From Rhynchopus euleeides (Eukaryota > Euglenozoa > Diplonemea > Diplonemida > Diplonemidae): a stretch of 64,000 nucleotides of DNA. The stretch covers positions 1,178,001 to 1,242,000 of the forward strand of contig OY723251.1 of NCBI GenBank assembly GCA_963210315.1, in the 5' to 3' direction. Below, one piece after another: positions 1 to 10,889 of this stretch. The notes under the pieces were generated by a model. It had not been told where the DNA came from. It was given only the letters and a program-made list of their open reading frames with translations, and did no database searches. The first letter of the stretch is position 1; each line of letters opens with the position of its first letter. Both the position numbers and the translations under genes were made by a program.

Positions 1-213
1 CAGGAGACTTCCATCTGGGACAGTTTCTGTTTCAGATGAGCTTTGACAGTGGTAGCCATCTTTGCTATGGAGCCATCGTCATTGCTATCGTCGTCATCGG
101 ACCCATGAACAGCGGATACAATTGGTGTGGAAGGAGAGGGTGCGGTTCTGGATCAGCAGATCTGAATCTGAAACTGGTACTGAAACCCATGGGTCTGAGA
201 TGACTCAGTGCCA

Positions 214-245
214 AGCCTGAGTGACCGGGTCAGGTCACTCAGGCT
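214..245. repeat. Perfect 13-bp inverted repeat
   Basis: AGCCTGAGTGACC at 214-226 is perfectly complementary to 233-245, with a 6-base loop. Function unknown. Confidence 0.8.
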
Positions 246-300
246 GTCTACCGGTCAGTGAACCCCCGGAGTCCAGTATCGGACTGATGGTATCCGACCT

Positions 301-346
301 GTCGAAGCTGTCGACAGGTCGACAGTAACCTGTCGGCAGCTTCGAC
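301..346. repeat. 19-bp inverted repeat with 8-base loop
   Basis: Arms 301-319 and 328-346 pair over 19 positions with one mismatch that would be a G-U pair in RNA. The sequence is rich in GTCGA/TCGAC words, and more of these follow to about position 376. It could be a transposon terminus or a transcript hairpin; nothing decides between them. Confidence 0.75.
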
Positions 347-895
347 TGTCGATTTAGCTGTCGAATCGACAGGTTTTGACCCCGACAGCGCGTCGTGCAC
401 ACAGCAACAACACAACTTCGGCCGACACGGTGTACTCCAGCCACCCTAGCGGGAGTCTGAGAGGGTCTAATGAAGCAGTCTGTACCGGAGACTGGCACTA
501 GTGTGAGTCTATTATCCAGCTAATTTAGGCCAGACTCCCGAAGACTCCCGCTAGTTGAGACCCCCGGAAAGGGTTGCCCCACCCCCGCTGGATTCCACCG
601 TGCATATCACTGGATCTCAGACACAACCTGCATACCGAGTGAAGGGAGATCATCCTTGTGTGCCCCTACGCCCTGTGCCCATAGCTCCGTCTACTTCACG
701 ACCCACACACCCTCCTTGCCCTCTGCCTCCCACACACCAAGCACTCTCTCTGAGGGGGAACTCTCTGAGGACGACCCCCACACACGAAAAGCCACGCTAC
801 CCATCCAGGCAGTCTCTCTACCAGAGACGCCTCCAGCGCCCCTTAGGGGCGGGAGGGGGGGGGGTGTGGCTTGGAGGTAGAGGGTTGTAGCCGGC

Positions 896-2269
896 ATGTC
901 TCATACCCAGGAGATTGACCTCCGGGCCATCAATGACCCGGATGCAGCGACGATTAAGCCGGTTGCGCGTGATGCGAGGGGCAAGTCGCTGTACATCAAG
1001 CAGTCATGTCATCGTATGATGAGCAACGGCAAGTCTGCGCCGGTGAACTTGATGCTGAATCATCACTTTCTCATGCTCGTAAAGGGTCCGAAGATGACGG
1101 TCAACCGTGTGATGCACATCCATTCCCTTGAGCACGTCTTCATTCAGGAGGAACAAGGCGGCTGTATCGTGGTCTTCACTTTTGATCGGGCCGTTCAGAG
1201 ATCGATGAGGCACATCGAGCCTATGTGGCGGATGCGCATGCCGGGGTCTAAGGACGCCGTCCTGAGAAGCGTTGTGCTCCCCGCGTGGAAGCAATGGAAG
1301 CGCTTCAAAGGTATGTGTTTGTGTTGTGCCTTGCGTGCCCTGTCTCGACAGAGTGCCACTTCCCCCCTCGTGGAACTTGCAAGAGAGCCGGTGGTTTCCG
1401 AATATCCCGAACATTAGGCACCCCCACCTCCCCCGGGTGGAATCGCGAAGTAATGAAGCGTGATGTCTGTAGTTGGCACATCCGTGCCACTTCACATGGC
1501 CTCAACACAGGCGCGATTTCCCCCACAAATGATCCTGCACGACACCAAGTGTATCTTCTTGCAACACCTCCCCCCTGCAGGCGATTCCCCGAATCTGAAA
1601 TGCTACACGGTGACGCCGAGAGCACAGCTCGACACAGAAGTGCAGCAGTTCGAAAACGGCCAGCAGCGCTTTGCGAAGGAAAAGCAAAGCTACAAGTCCG
1701 CGAAGGAGAAGCACCGTATTTGGAAGGAATCCCTGCCGAGCGTCAAACCGCCGCCTGCGCCGCCGAAACCAGACACCCCTCCGCCGACCCCCCCGCCGCC
1801 CCCACCTCCGCCCCCTGTCATCGAGGAGAAGGTAGTAGAAGAAGTGCCGGAGCCAGAGGTGGTGTCAGAGGTCACCGAATCGGAGTCGTCGTACGAAGAG
1901 CCCCAATACGTGCCTGTTGTTGAACACGTGCCCCCTGTGCCTGAGTACATCTCCCCTCCACCCCAAGAGCCACGCATGCTGATGCCTGCGGATATGATTG
2001 ACACGCTCCGCCAGCCGGCACCCGTGGTTCGGCGGAAGCGCAAGGTGAAGGCGCTTCCCGGAGCGCCCAGCCCAGCAAAGCCTGCGCAGAATGTCTACCT
2101 GCACCTGTATATGCACCGCCCTGCCTACGGTCGGAGCGCTGCCATGGAGGTGGACAACGACCTCCCGATTGCATCACCTGTTGCCTTCTACCCACACAGC
2201 AGTCCTGCGCAGTACGGCCAGACACAGGCATCTCAACAAGCATCTCCGTATACCTATGGGAGGTATTGA
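896..2269 (+). CDS. Proline-rich protein with possible PH-like N-terminus, two exons
   Basis: I do not recognise a named family. Two exons join cleanly: 896-1310 and 1581-2269. The donor GTATGT at 1311 and a CTGCAG acceptor ending at 1580 split a glycine codon. The product is 367 residues. Residues about 25-138 alternate beta-like and basic segments and end in a helix with two tryptophans (AWKQWKRF), reminiscent of a PH-like fold, but this is only an impression. Residues about 150-185 are charged and probably coiled-coil (KEKQSYKSAKEKHR). A run of prolines (about 190-220) follows, then an acidic Glu-rich stretch and a Pro/Gln/Tyr-rich tail. The start ATG lies just after a G-rich run and opens the first long in-frame segment. 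The intron contains part of a dispersed repeat (1438-1514). A scaffold or membrane-associated role is guesswork. Confidence 0.6.
1438..1514 (+). repeat. Partial copy of dispersed repeat inside an intron
   Basis: Words such as CGCGAAGTAA, GAAGCGT and GCCACTTCACA.GGCCTCA match the longer copies at 6055-6274 and 8228-8444. The copy lies wholly inside the intron of the first gene. Confidence 0.5.
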
Positions 2270-4141
2270 GTGTGAGGGAAAAGCGACAGGGGATGCAGTG
2301 CGGTTGGTTCCTTGCAAATGCGCATCCAGCCTCGTGTCACCCAGCATTATGGCGCATGCGTGGGTCGTGAGATCTCGCCTGTTTGACGCAGCTTCTGTGC
2401 ACGGCATGGCCGCCTGGGATCGGGCAGTGCTGAAAACTTCCTGGAAAAACCAGCGGCGGGGGGGGGGGGGGGGGAGGCGTGGCCGACTGGGTCAAAACCA
2501 ATGGGCCAAGTTCAAACGCCCCTCATCCCCCCCTAACACCCCAAGAGGGTTGCTTCTTGGCCCACCCCTGGATCGGTAGCCTCCAAAGCCCACCTGCGTT
2601 GGGGCGGGTGGGTAGGGCCATGCATTCAAAAGTAGGGAATAGTGCCTTGGCTTCGGGGCACAGTCCATGATGGGTGCCCATAAACTCTGAACTGTGCAGC
2701 ACACCCCATCACACATCATGCTCCGAACACGGGCCTGATGTGCATGAGCGAGCGGCGGTGGCACATTAAGCTGTATCTGTAACTATGTCGCTGGGGTGGC
2801 CTTGTTGTTATGTGCCACACTGCGTGTCAAAAAAATAGTATCCTGTGGGGTTCCTCGCGACCAGGTGTGGCTGAGTGAGAGGAAGTGAGCAGCAGCCCCA
2901 CTTCCCCTCACTGACTGACGAGCTGTGACTTGGTAGCGAGACCCTCCTGTGTGTCGCTCTGTGCGCCAGTTTTTGTGCGAGAATCAGCTCGAGAGTTGTT
3001 TTCTCACTTTCTCCCGCATTTCTGTGTGAAAAAGGCACACCCCCCCACCCCCCCCCCCACCCCCTGCCTCGCTGCCTTTCTTGTGTTGTATCTTGTGCCG
3101 CTCACCCCCCCCACCCCCACCCACAAACTCACCGAGGCAAACATGCCTGTCATGTGGCAACCGTCTGCAGCTTTGCAGACGCGGTCTGCACAGCGTCTGC
3201 ATCCAACGCTACTGTCTAGCCTGGGCGCGGGGGTAGGAGGGCTACCAGGGTGGGGGGGTGGGGTGGGGGAAGGTGGGTGTCATCCCACCCCAGTGACCAC
3301 ACCAGTGTATATTTTGGTCCTGTATGTTGAACGAACCGGCCAGCCATCGGGGATGGGGTCGCTTGCCCACGGAACAAATGGGTGGGGGTGTAGTGTGATG
3401 AGGGCGGGGTAATGTCCGCCTCGCGGGCTTCGGCCTGGCGTATATATGCCCCCTATGCCTGGCATGTGTGTGTGTGTGTGCCTTTGGCCTGCCAGGCCCG
3501 CCTTCTGTGCTGCGGGTTTGCTCTTTTCTATTCTTGCGGAGTATCGCAGGAATAAAAATGACCCCCCTCCCCGCCCCCCCCCCCCCCCCCCCGAGGCTTC
3601 TGCTGGGAAATGACTTCAAAAAATTCAAAAAAAAATCTGTGTAAAAAAATAGAGCTGATGCACTGCCATGTTTTGTATAAGACATCCCGACAGAAGCTTT
3701 TTCTTTCTCCTGTTCTTGCAGGTCGAAGATATGCCTCCTCGGGTTGCCCAAAGGTGGGAGGGGATGGCGTGTGGGGGTGGGGGGGAAACAGCGCAGCCGA
3801 ACAAATAAAAATCACCATGCGCCACACACTCATCCTCTCTCTCTCTCTCTCCTCCCCCAAGACCCACAACAGCAACGTGCGTCCTGCGTGTGAAAAATCA
3901 AGAGGGCAAATGGGATGCCGCATGCAGTTTGTCCGTGATACATACACCCCGCGCCCACCACCACCCCAACTCCTCAACCCCTTTTTGTTGTGTAAGCCAT
4001 GCTCCTCTAAACCCTGCTGTTCCTTGCAATCCTGATGCACCGCCACACATCCACAGGGCCCAGTCGCTTGACGTTGGAGGAGGCTTGCTTGGGAGACGAG
4101 CTCGCCTGGGGGCGGGCTGGGGGTGTCGCCCAGTCGAGAGA
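2270..4141. other. Intergenic region with homopolymer and simple repeats
   Basis: No gene is supported. It holds a long G run near 2458-2474, C-rich runs near 3040-3062 and 3572-3594, a TG microsatellite near 3465-3480 and a CT run near 3834-3852. Open frames here are products of low-complexity sequence. The last few hundred bases are pyrimidine-rich and should contain the promoter or leader of the WD40 gene. Confidence 0.6.
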
Positions 4142-6462
4142 ATGGGATGCGGCGGGTCAACCGCAGCAGCGCCTTCTGAAGAGAAATATGTCGAATCATC
4201 CCCTAAGGCAACGGCGAAACCTTCCAGCCCGCAGCATGCCTCGAAGAAGCAGTCCCGCGCGGAGGTATCGGCCAGCAAAATCGACCTGTTCAGCTGCGAC
4301 ATCAAGGAGATCAAGAAGAAGAAGCGTCCGGTGAAGCGTCTGAAGGAGCACGAGGGGTCTCCTTTTGTGGTGTCGAAGCGAGTGGGCGACACATCCAATC
4401 CCGTGACTGTTTCCATCGCGCTGAACCAGCACACCTTGCGGCTGAAGGTGACGCTGGACGACCCTGACGATGTGAAGATACTCCGCGACATTCTCAGTGG
4501 CAGGCGCGGCATCTTCCGCCCGGCTCCCTCGCCAGACGGCAGCCCTGCGGTGCTGGTGACTGTCGACACGGAGCTCATCCCTCAGTTCGGCATCGCGCTG
4601 ACGAAGGACGAGGTGGATGCGCTGATTCAACCGTCTTCCGAACAGGGCACGGTCAACCTGCAGCTGAGCGGGTGCACACTCCCGAAGCTGCTGCTGCCTC
4701 GCCTGCACAAGCCGAGGTTCCGTGGTGGCTGTCTTCGCTTCCTGAGGGGTTTTGGAAGGCCCTTCTCGTCTGTCGTCCTCAGCCCGGATGAGAAGGCGTT
4801 GGTCGGGCTCCAGAGGGGGAAGCCGCTCCCCTCTGCAATGGGTTTGGCGGGCGGGCCTTCCCTGGCGCAGGTGCCTTCGTGCATAGCGTTCGACTCGAGC
4901 AAGCGTTCCTCCCATTCCTCCGTCCGCTCTGTCCTGGCGAAGCACAAGGTGGACACGTGGGAGAAGTCGATTCGGCATGTCGACCTCTTCACCGGGACTG
5001 TCGTCGGGGTGTTCAAAAGCAAAGACCCGTCCTCTTTCAAGGATCTTGCATATGTGTGGTCCGACAGCGACCCCCTGGTGTACGGCGCGACGGTGGAGGG
5101 GCCGATCTGCATCTTCAACGCCTCGCGCCAGAGGTACTCCAAATGTATCGAGGTCAATCCTGATCAGGAGGAGATGGTGCAACTCGCCTACCTCAAGGTC
5201 AGCCCCGATCTGAAGTATATTGTGACGGGTGGCTCCTGCGATGCGTCTGAAGTGGTCGGCGGGGGCGGACTCGTCTCTGTGTACGAGGTGGGGGATCGTG
5301 GGGCCACCGCGGTGCACGTCAGGTCGTTTGTGGGGCACAAGCGGGCCACCGTTTGCCTCGACTTCCATCCCTCCAACTCAGACATCGCCGCATCTGGTGA
5401 CCTCAAGGGCGAGGTGCTCGTGTGGCGACTCACGGACCTGGCAGTGCTCCAGAAGGTCCTGGCACACAACTCCCCATTGCGCAGTCTGGTGTATACACCT
5501 ACAGGCTTGCTGATGACGTGTGACGACAGATTCCTGCGGTGTTGGATTAACGACGAGCTTGTCATGAAGTGCCACGACCAAAAGGATAATCGAGACCTGA
5601 CGGATGCGGTTGACGATGCTTCTGCCGAGGACTGGGAGCCGTCGTACGAGCCGTATTGGACAAAGCATAACGACTCTGCTGCGGTGCGGCACGATGGTGA
5701 CTTCGAGGAAGGGTCTTTGCGCAAGACCTCACAATCCAGCAAAACCCCATCGGAGGATGGTGATATGCGTTCCGAGAGTGAGCAGTCTGAAAGCGGGTCG
5801 ATCGAGAAGCGAAACACATTGCCAAGTGTGGCACCGATGAACCAATCGAAGCGTCGCCTGCGCTCCCTGCACATGGTGCCAGGGGGCGCTGTGCTTGTCT
5901 TGTCGACGGCGCCGTTGGTATGTCTCGGTGCCGTTGATGTTCCTTGCCCTTGTTTTCCAGCCCTGACCCCAGATTTTCTCACGAAAAAGACTCGTGGCAT
6001 TCTGCACACGCAAATGAGGTTTCCGCTTGTGCGCACAGAACCTGAGATATTTGCATTTTTACTAGTTACGAGCGACGAAGCGTAGCGAAAGTCGCGAAGT
6101 AACGAAGGAAATCGTACGACTGAAGATTTTGGATTAGCACCTTCATGCCACTTCACAGGGCCTCACCACAGCCTTGACGCAGCAAGTGAGCGCTCAACAA
6201 AAAGTAGTCCGGAACTGTTCTCCCACAGTTCACTGGACAAGGTGTCTATAATAAAGTGAAAGGAGTACGATTTCCGGCCTCGTGCAACACCATTCCACCC
6301 CCTGCTACCGCACAGGTCGAAATCCTGGATGTGATCACAGGCGAGATCGTGGATAGCATATCGACGCGCTGCCCAGTCATGTCTGCTTCCGTGGGACGGA
6401 CGATGGCCGTGCTGTCTGACTCATGGGGCAACGTGTTTGCATATGACATGGAAGCGGTATGA
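4142..6462 (+). CDS. WD40-repeat protein with N-terminal acylation motif
   Basis: Exon 1 is 4142-5917 (592 codons). The donor is GTATGT at 5918 and the acceptor CAG ends at 6315. Exon 2 begins VEILDVITGEIVDS and reaches a TGA at 6462, giving about 640 residues. I chose the ATG at 4142 because the protein then begins MGCGGS, a classic N-myristoylation site with an adjacent cysteine for palmitoylation; an upstream in-frame ATG at 3890 lies in low-complexity DNA. Residues about 240-500 read as beta-propeller blades, for example FVGHKRATVCLDFHP, then a GEVLVWRL strand, and LLMTCDDRFLRCW. A Ser/Glu-rich linker (about 520-580) precedes the last blade. The 3' end is uncertain: GTATGA at 6457 could be a donor joined to an acceptor at 6522, which would add WD-like residues (LPTGKLML) up to 6749. 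The partner and role are unknown; a membrane-tethered scaffold is an inference. Confidence 0.75.
6055..6274 (+). repeat. Dispersed ~220-bp repeat, copy in WD40 intron
   Basis: This copy aligns along its length with 8228-8444, from TTTTTACTAGTTAC to AGGAGTACGATTTC. It contains internal echoes of GAAGCGTAGCGAAG and lies inside the intron between the two WD40 exons. Confidence 0.85.
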
Positions 6463-8706
6463 TCTTTGTTTCACTTTGTGTGCCTCAAAACAACGGGCAT
6501 CCCGGATCTGTTCTCACACAGTTGCCGACAGGGAAGCTCATGCTTGCCTGCCGTCGGGTTTCCTCGCAGTATGCCACTCTCACCTCACCCACTCACAGCC
6601 GAACCAGCTCCCAACACATTACTGAAGTCGTCCGCAGCAGTGGTGTGCGCATTGGCCAGGCACCTCGTCACATTCCACGGCAAGTTCTTTGGTGGAAGAA
6701 TCAAAGGCGCTGGCGAGGGTCTAGGGTCTTCTCGAAGCGGTGCAGATAATGCGTTAGAAAGTACATATTCCTCCCTGTTGAGAAAGTTCCGAAGATTGTC
6801 GAAGCTGAGGGCAAGCAATATTTTTTTTGAATTGGTTTACTGTTCTGCGTGATGATGAAGTCATTCTTTTTCAAGGAGAACTTTTTCGGCAAGCATGCCT
6901 TTGGTTGCCATGAAGCGTAGCGAAGCCGCGAGAAGTAACAGTTGCTGGGCAGGTATACGAACATGAAGCGGAATGTGTACGATTTTTTGGCAATCCCATT
7001 GATTTTGTCTTTTTTTTGGAGTTTGGGCAATAGCCCAACTGGGGGAGCCTCCTGTGCCTTTTTTACTGGGATCTTACCACCACCCACTACGCACCAGACT
7101 GGGGTTGCACACAATGAGTGGGGTCTGCACTTCCGACAAAGGCACGCATTGTATTAGCGTGGTGTTTCCTGCCAATTTTCGGTGGTTATCACACTGCAGG
7201 TCCAGCTGTGTCGTGATGCTGTGATGCTGTGAGGGTGCTCGGTGTGCTCTCTCCCTTCATCAAGGCTCACGTGGGTGCGTCGTGTGCGTCGATCCGTTAT
7301 TTCCTTACCTCGGCGGGATATCTTTTTCCAAAGGTTTCCCATTCATTATGGAGCAAGCTTTCTACTTTTTGCAGACTGCTACCGGAAACGAGCCCTGAGT
7401 GAGATGTGCCCCTTTCCCCCTTAGCTGCGGCCTCTATACGTATAGGGAGTAAAATGGGTCTTCGCAAAAGCGGTGCAGAAGGGCGTTTTTGGTGCGTTCT
7501 CCACCCTTGTTTGGAGAGGGGGAGCGCCGAAGAGTGCTCAATTGCTGCCGATTTGGCAAAGGTTCCCTGATGTTCCCTTTATCTCGGGTGTTTTCATTAG
7601 AGTGGTTCTCGCACAAGGCATGTCAAGGTGAGGCACATCAATACGTGAGCCCCGAACCCTCGAGTCTGGGCATGGAGCTGACAGCACGCTGCATCACCTC
7701 GGGCCGATCTGTGCTCCATCGCCATGCAGTCACGACTGCCAACACATGGCATTGTTGTAAAGTCGCCAGGCTACTTGATGTGCGGGCAGGGAAGCTACCC
7801 ACAAGGCTGTGCTGACAGCAGGGACCACAACGAAGCCTTGAAACTACCTCTATGGCGACGTCCATAGCCCTACTGGTCGAAGCTCATTTGAACCGCTGTG
7901 ACGTGTGGATTCTCCTGGTAGCACAGCTGGTTCGCAGCACAGCCCCCGGTATGCTGGCAACGGCTTTTCTGCACAAAAAAGGCAAACGTGTTTTGGCAAC
8001 AAGCGATGAAGAGGGAAGTGCTGGCGAAAATAAAACGACATGCATGTGTGTTCATGTTGCTGTGGGCGGAACCGTGTGATGGATGCAATGGGCGTGGCAT
8101 CCCCTCCGCCTGCTCCCGAAGTCGCACCGCTCATCAGATCCTTGAGGCTGGCTTGGGGCGAGAACAGACAGCCTTGCCTATGTGGGTGCACAGTTAAATA
8201 AGCATGACCGCAAGGTTTGCGAATTCAATTTTTACTAGTTACACGCGACGAAGCGTAGCGAAGCCGCGAAGTAACGAAGGAAATTGTACGACTGAAGCTT
8301 TTGTATTAGCACCTTCATGCCACTTCACAGGGCCTCACCACAGCCTTGACACAAGTGTGCGCGCTCAACAAATAGCAGTCCGGAACTGTTCTCCCACAGT
8401 TGCTGGACAGGGTGTCGATAATAAAGCGAAAGGAGTACGATTTCAACCCCCACCGGTGAGCGACAGGGAGGCGGCGGCGGAGGAGCAGGAGGAGGGGTGG
8501 TAGGTGTGGATGGCGGTGGTATTTCCCCACTGCTGGTGGGGTCACAAGTCCCGCCCCCCACCCCCCGGCATTCTTGTCTTTAAAGCGCTGTGTTTCCACA
8601 CAGCGATTTATCCGACCATCTTGGGGTGTTGGCGGGTCTGTTCCATCTCCTATGTTCAGGGAAATTCGCAAAAAATCGCAAAAAATCACCGAAAATCACC
8701 AAAAAT
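6463..8706. other. No clear gene; repeat-containing
   Basis: Apart from a possible extra WD40 exon at 6523-6749, no coding region with family-like sequence is visible. A short relic of the dispersed repeat (AAGCGTAGCGAAGCCGCG) lies at about 6903-6945. Bases 8615-8645 resemble the reverse complement of 18418-18445. Bases 8665-8706 are short A-rich iterations (AAAAATCGC / AAAATCACC) next to the fold-back element. Confidence 0.5.
8228..8444 (+). repeat. Dispersed ~220-bp repeat, intergenic copy
   Basis: This is the second near-full copy of the repeat at 6055-6274, with scattered substitutions. It shares ACTAGTTAC near its left end and AGGAGTACGATTTC at its right end. Confidence 0.85.
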
Positions 8707-9668
8707 CGTCAGCTGATTGAGGGTGTGATATGAGGGTTCTATCCAACAAGGATATCAAGGCGGCACTTTCAAAGTCCTGCCAAGGACAGCGCCACGTGGG
8801 TGTGTGCTTCTGATATATGTTATGTCATCATGTGAACCCTCCCCAGCGTGTGCCAACATCCCTGACACGCTCACGAAAAGCATGACACGGAGAAAACAGG
8901 TGCCGAAACAACCTGCCGAGCACACGGGTGGTGCCACGTTGATCCACGCAGCGATCTCCCATGACAGGAAGCCTTGTCGCCACGGCAGAGTCGCCGCAGA
9001 CTGTGGGAGAGGTGTCGCCAGTCACCTTGAGGTTGCAGTGTGTCATCAGGCTAAGACCCGTGCCCTCTTCACCAAAAATCACGGAGCCCCTTATAAAAGA
9101 GCTTTTTAAATTGAGTGAAAAAAGGTGTTGTCCTGGGCAAGACGTTAAACTACCTGGGAGGGCTTCCCCAGACCATGACGGGTGCTTGCACCAGGAGTTT
9201 GAAACAGCCACTCATGCCTTGCGATGCTCAAGTGCCTGCTGGACCCCTATGTCCTTCAGGCCCCAAAGCAGGCAACGATATGGGAGCAACCTAACAGGGG
9301 AGGTGAAGAGGGCACGGGTCTTAGCCTGATGACACACTGCAACCTCAAGGTGACTGGCGACACCTCTCCCACAGTCTGCGGCGACTCTGCCGTGGCGACA
9401 AGGCTTCCTGTCATGGGAGATCGCTGCGTGGATCAACGTGGCACCACCCGTGTGCTCGGCAGGTTGTTTCGGCACCTGTTTTCTCCGTGTCATGCTTTTC
9501 GTGAGCGTGTCAGGGATGTTGGCACACGCTGGGGAGGGTTCACATGATGACATAACATATATCAGAAGCACACACCCACGTGGCGCTGTCCTTGGCAGGA
9601 CTTTGAAAGTGCCGCCTTGATATCCTTGTTGGATAGAACCCTCATATCACACCCTCAATCAGCTGACG
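8707..9668. mobile_element. Fold-back element with 367-bp near-identical arms
   Basis: Bases 8707-9073 are the reverse complement of 9302-9668, and translations of the two arms on opposite strands look identical. The 228-bp spacer (9074-9301) is unique within the element. The ends begin CGTCAGCTGATTGAGG, and both flanks are A-rich simple sequence, so a target duplication cannot be read. No transposase frame is present, so this is a non-autonomous fold-back or MITE-like element. Confidence 0.85.
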
Positions 9669-10344
9669 AAAAAAGGTGAAAAAAGGTGAAACATCGTTTT
9701 TTCCCTTTTTCTTTCCCTTTTGACCCCCCCCGCCAGATCAGGCGTTCATCAGACTTCCTTCCCAGTAAGTGGAAGGTCCCGCGCTATTTTCTACGCGCGG
9801 CCGAGGTATCACCCTCCGAGCTTCATTCGGTGGAGCCTCCGACCTTCAGTGTTCACGTGCCTTTCCCTATTTTAACAAAAGAAAGGAGCAGATCGCGCCC
9901 GTGTGGTGTGACTTAGTAAAAGACTAGGATAGCGTATCAGTTCTCGTGCGTCGTCTTTCGTAGATGTTCTGTACGATGCGGATCCGCTAATCCAACATAG
10001 CAAACGAAAAAAGGTGAAAAAAGGTGAAAAATCGTTTTTTCCCTTTTTCTTTCCCTTTTGACCCCCCCCGCCAGATCAGGCGTTCATCAGACTTCCTTCC
10101 CAGTAAGTGGAAGGTCCCGCGCTATTTTCTACGCGCGGCCGAGGTATCACCCTCCGAGCTTCATTCGGTGGAGCCTCCGACCTTCAGTGTTCACGTGCCT
10201 TTCCCTATTTTAACAAAAGAAAGGAGCAGATCGCGCCCGTGTGGTGTGACTTAGTAAAAGACTTGGATAGCGTATCAGTTCTCGTGCGTCGTCTTTCGTA
10301 GACGTTCTGTACGATGCGGATCCGCTAATCCAACATAGCAAACG
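9669..10344 (+). repeat. Two tandem truncated copies of a LINE 3' end (338-bp period)
   Basis: Two nearly identical 338-bp units (9669-10006 and 10007-10344) begin with iterations of GAAAAAAGGT and end AACATAGCAAACG. About 295 bp of each reappears at 14431-14725 as the end of the truncated LINE, so they look like heavily 5'-truncated copies of the same element. The short A-rich iterations between copies resemble the 3' tails of non-LTR retrotransposons. Confidence 0.8.
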
Positions 10345-10348
10345 CGGT

Positions 10349-10889
10349 TTGTCCTGGGCAAGACGTTAAACTACCTGGGAGGGCTTCCCCAGACCATGAC
10401 GGGTGCTTGCACCAGGAGTTTGAAACAGCCACTCATGCCTTGCGATGCTCAAGTGCCTGCTGGACCCCTATGTCCTTCAGGCCCCAAAGCAGGCAACGAT
10501 ATGGGAGCAACCTAACAGGGGAGGTGAAGAGGGCACGGGTCTTAGCCTGATGACACACTGCAACCTCAAGGTGACTGGCGACACCTCTCCCACAGTCTGC
10601 GGCGACTCTGCCGTGGCGACAAGGCTTCCTGTCATGGGAGATCGCTGCGTGGATCAACGTGGCACTACCCGTGTGCTCGGCAGGTTGTTTCGGCACCTGT
10701 TTTCTCCGTGTCATGCTTTTCGTGAGCGTGTCAGGGATGTTGGCACACGCTGGGGAGGGTTCACATGATGACATAACATATATCAGAAGCACACACCCAC
10801 GTGGCGCTGTCCTTGGCAGGACTTTGAAAGTGCCGCCTTGATATCCTTGTTGGATAGAACCCTCATATCACACCCTCAATCAGCTGACG
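10349..10889 (+). repeat. Direct copy of the fold-back spacer and right arm
   Basis: It matches 9128-9668 base for base apart from rare substitutions, at an offset of 1,221 bp. Together with the LINE 3'-end copies it forms a tandem pattern: fold-back arm, LINE end, fold-back arm, LINE. Confidence 0.9.

Larger units (their letters stand above)
1..895. other. Gene-free 5' region
   Basis: No convincing coding region is visible. The first 550 bases hold several short inverted repeats, annotated separately, and scattered copies of GACTCCCG-type words that recur near 17.44 kb. Bases 640-890 are pyrimidine-rich and probably form the upstream region of the gene starting at 896. A gene exon running in from the left cannot be excluded for the first 200 bases. 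Confidence 0.5.

Noticed and set aside
3528..4199. 223-codon minus-strand frame upstream of the WD40 gene
   Set aside because: It consists of homopolymer and microsatellite translation (poly-Gly, Arg-Glu) without any domain.
4196..5368. 390-codon minus-strand frame opposite the WD40 gene
   Set aside because: Its composition (Arg/His/Leu) is that of an antisense shadow, and the + strand encodes recognisable propeller blades.
8804..9571. Small frames repeated on both strands in the fold-back element
   Set aside because: They are identical only because the DNA arms are inverted copies; no protein features are present.
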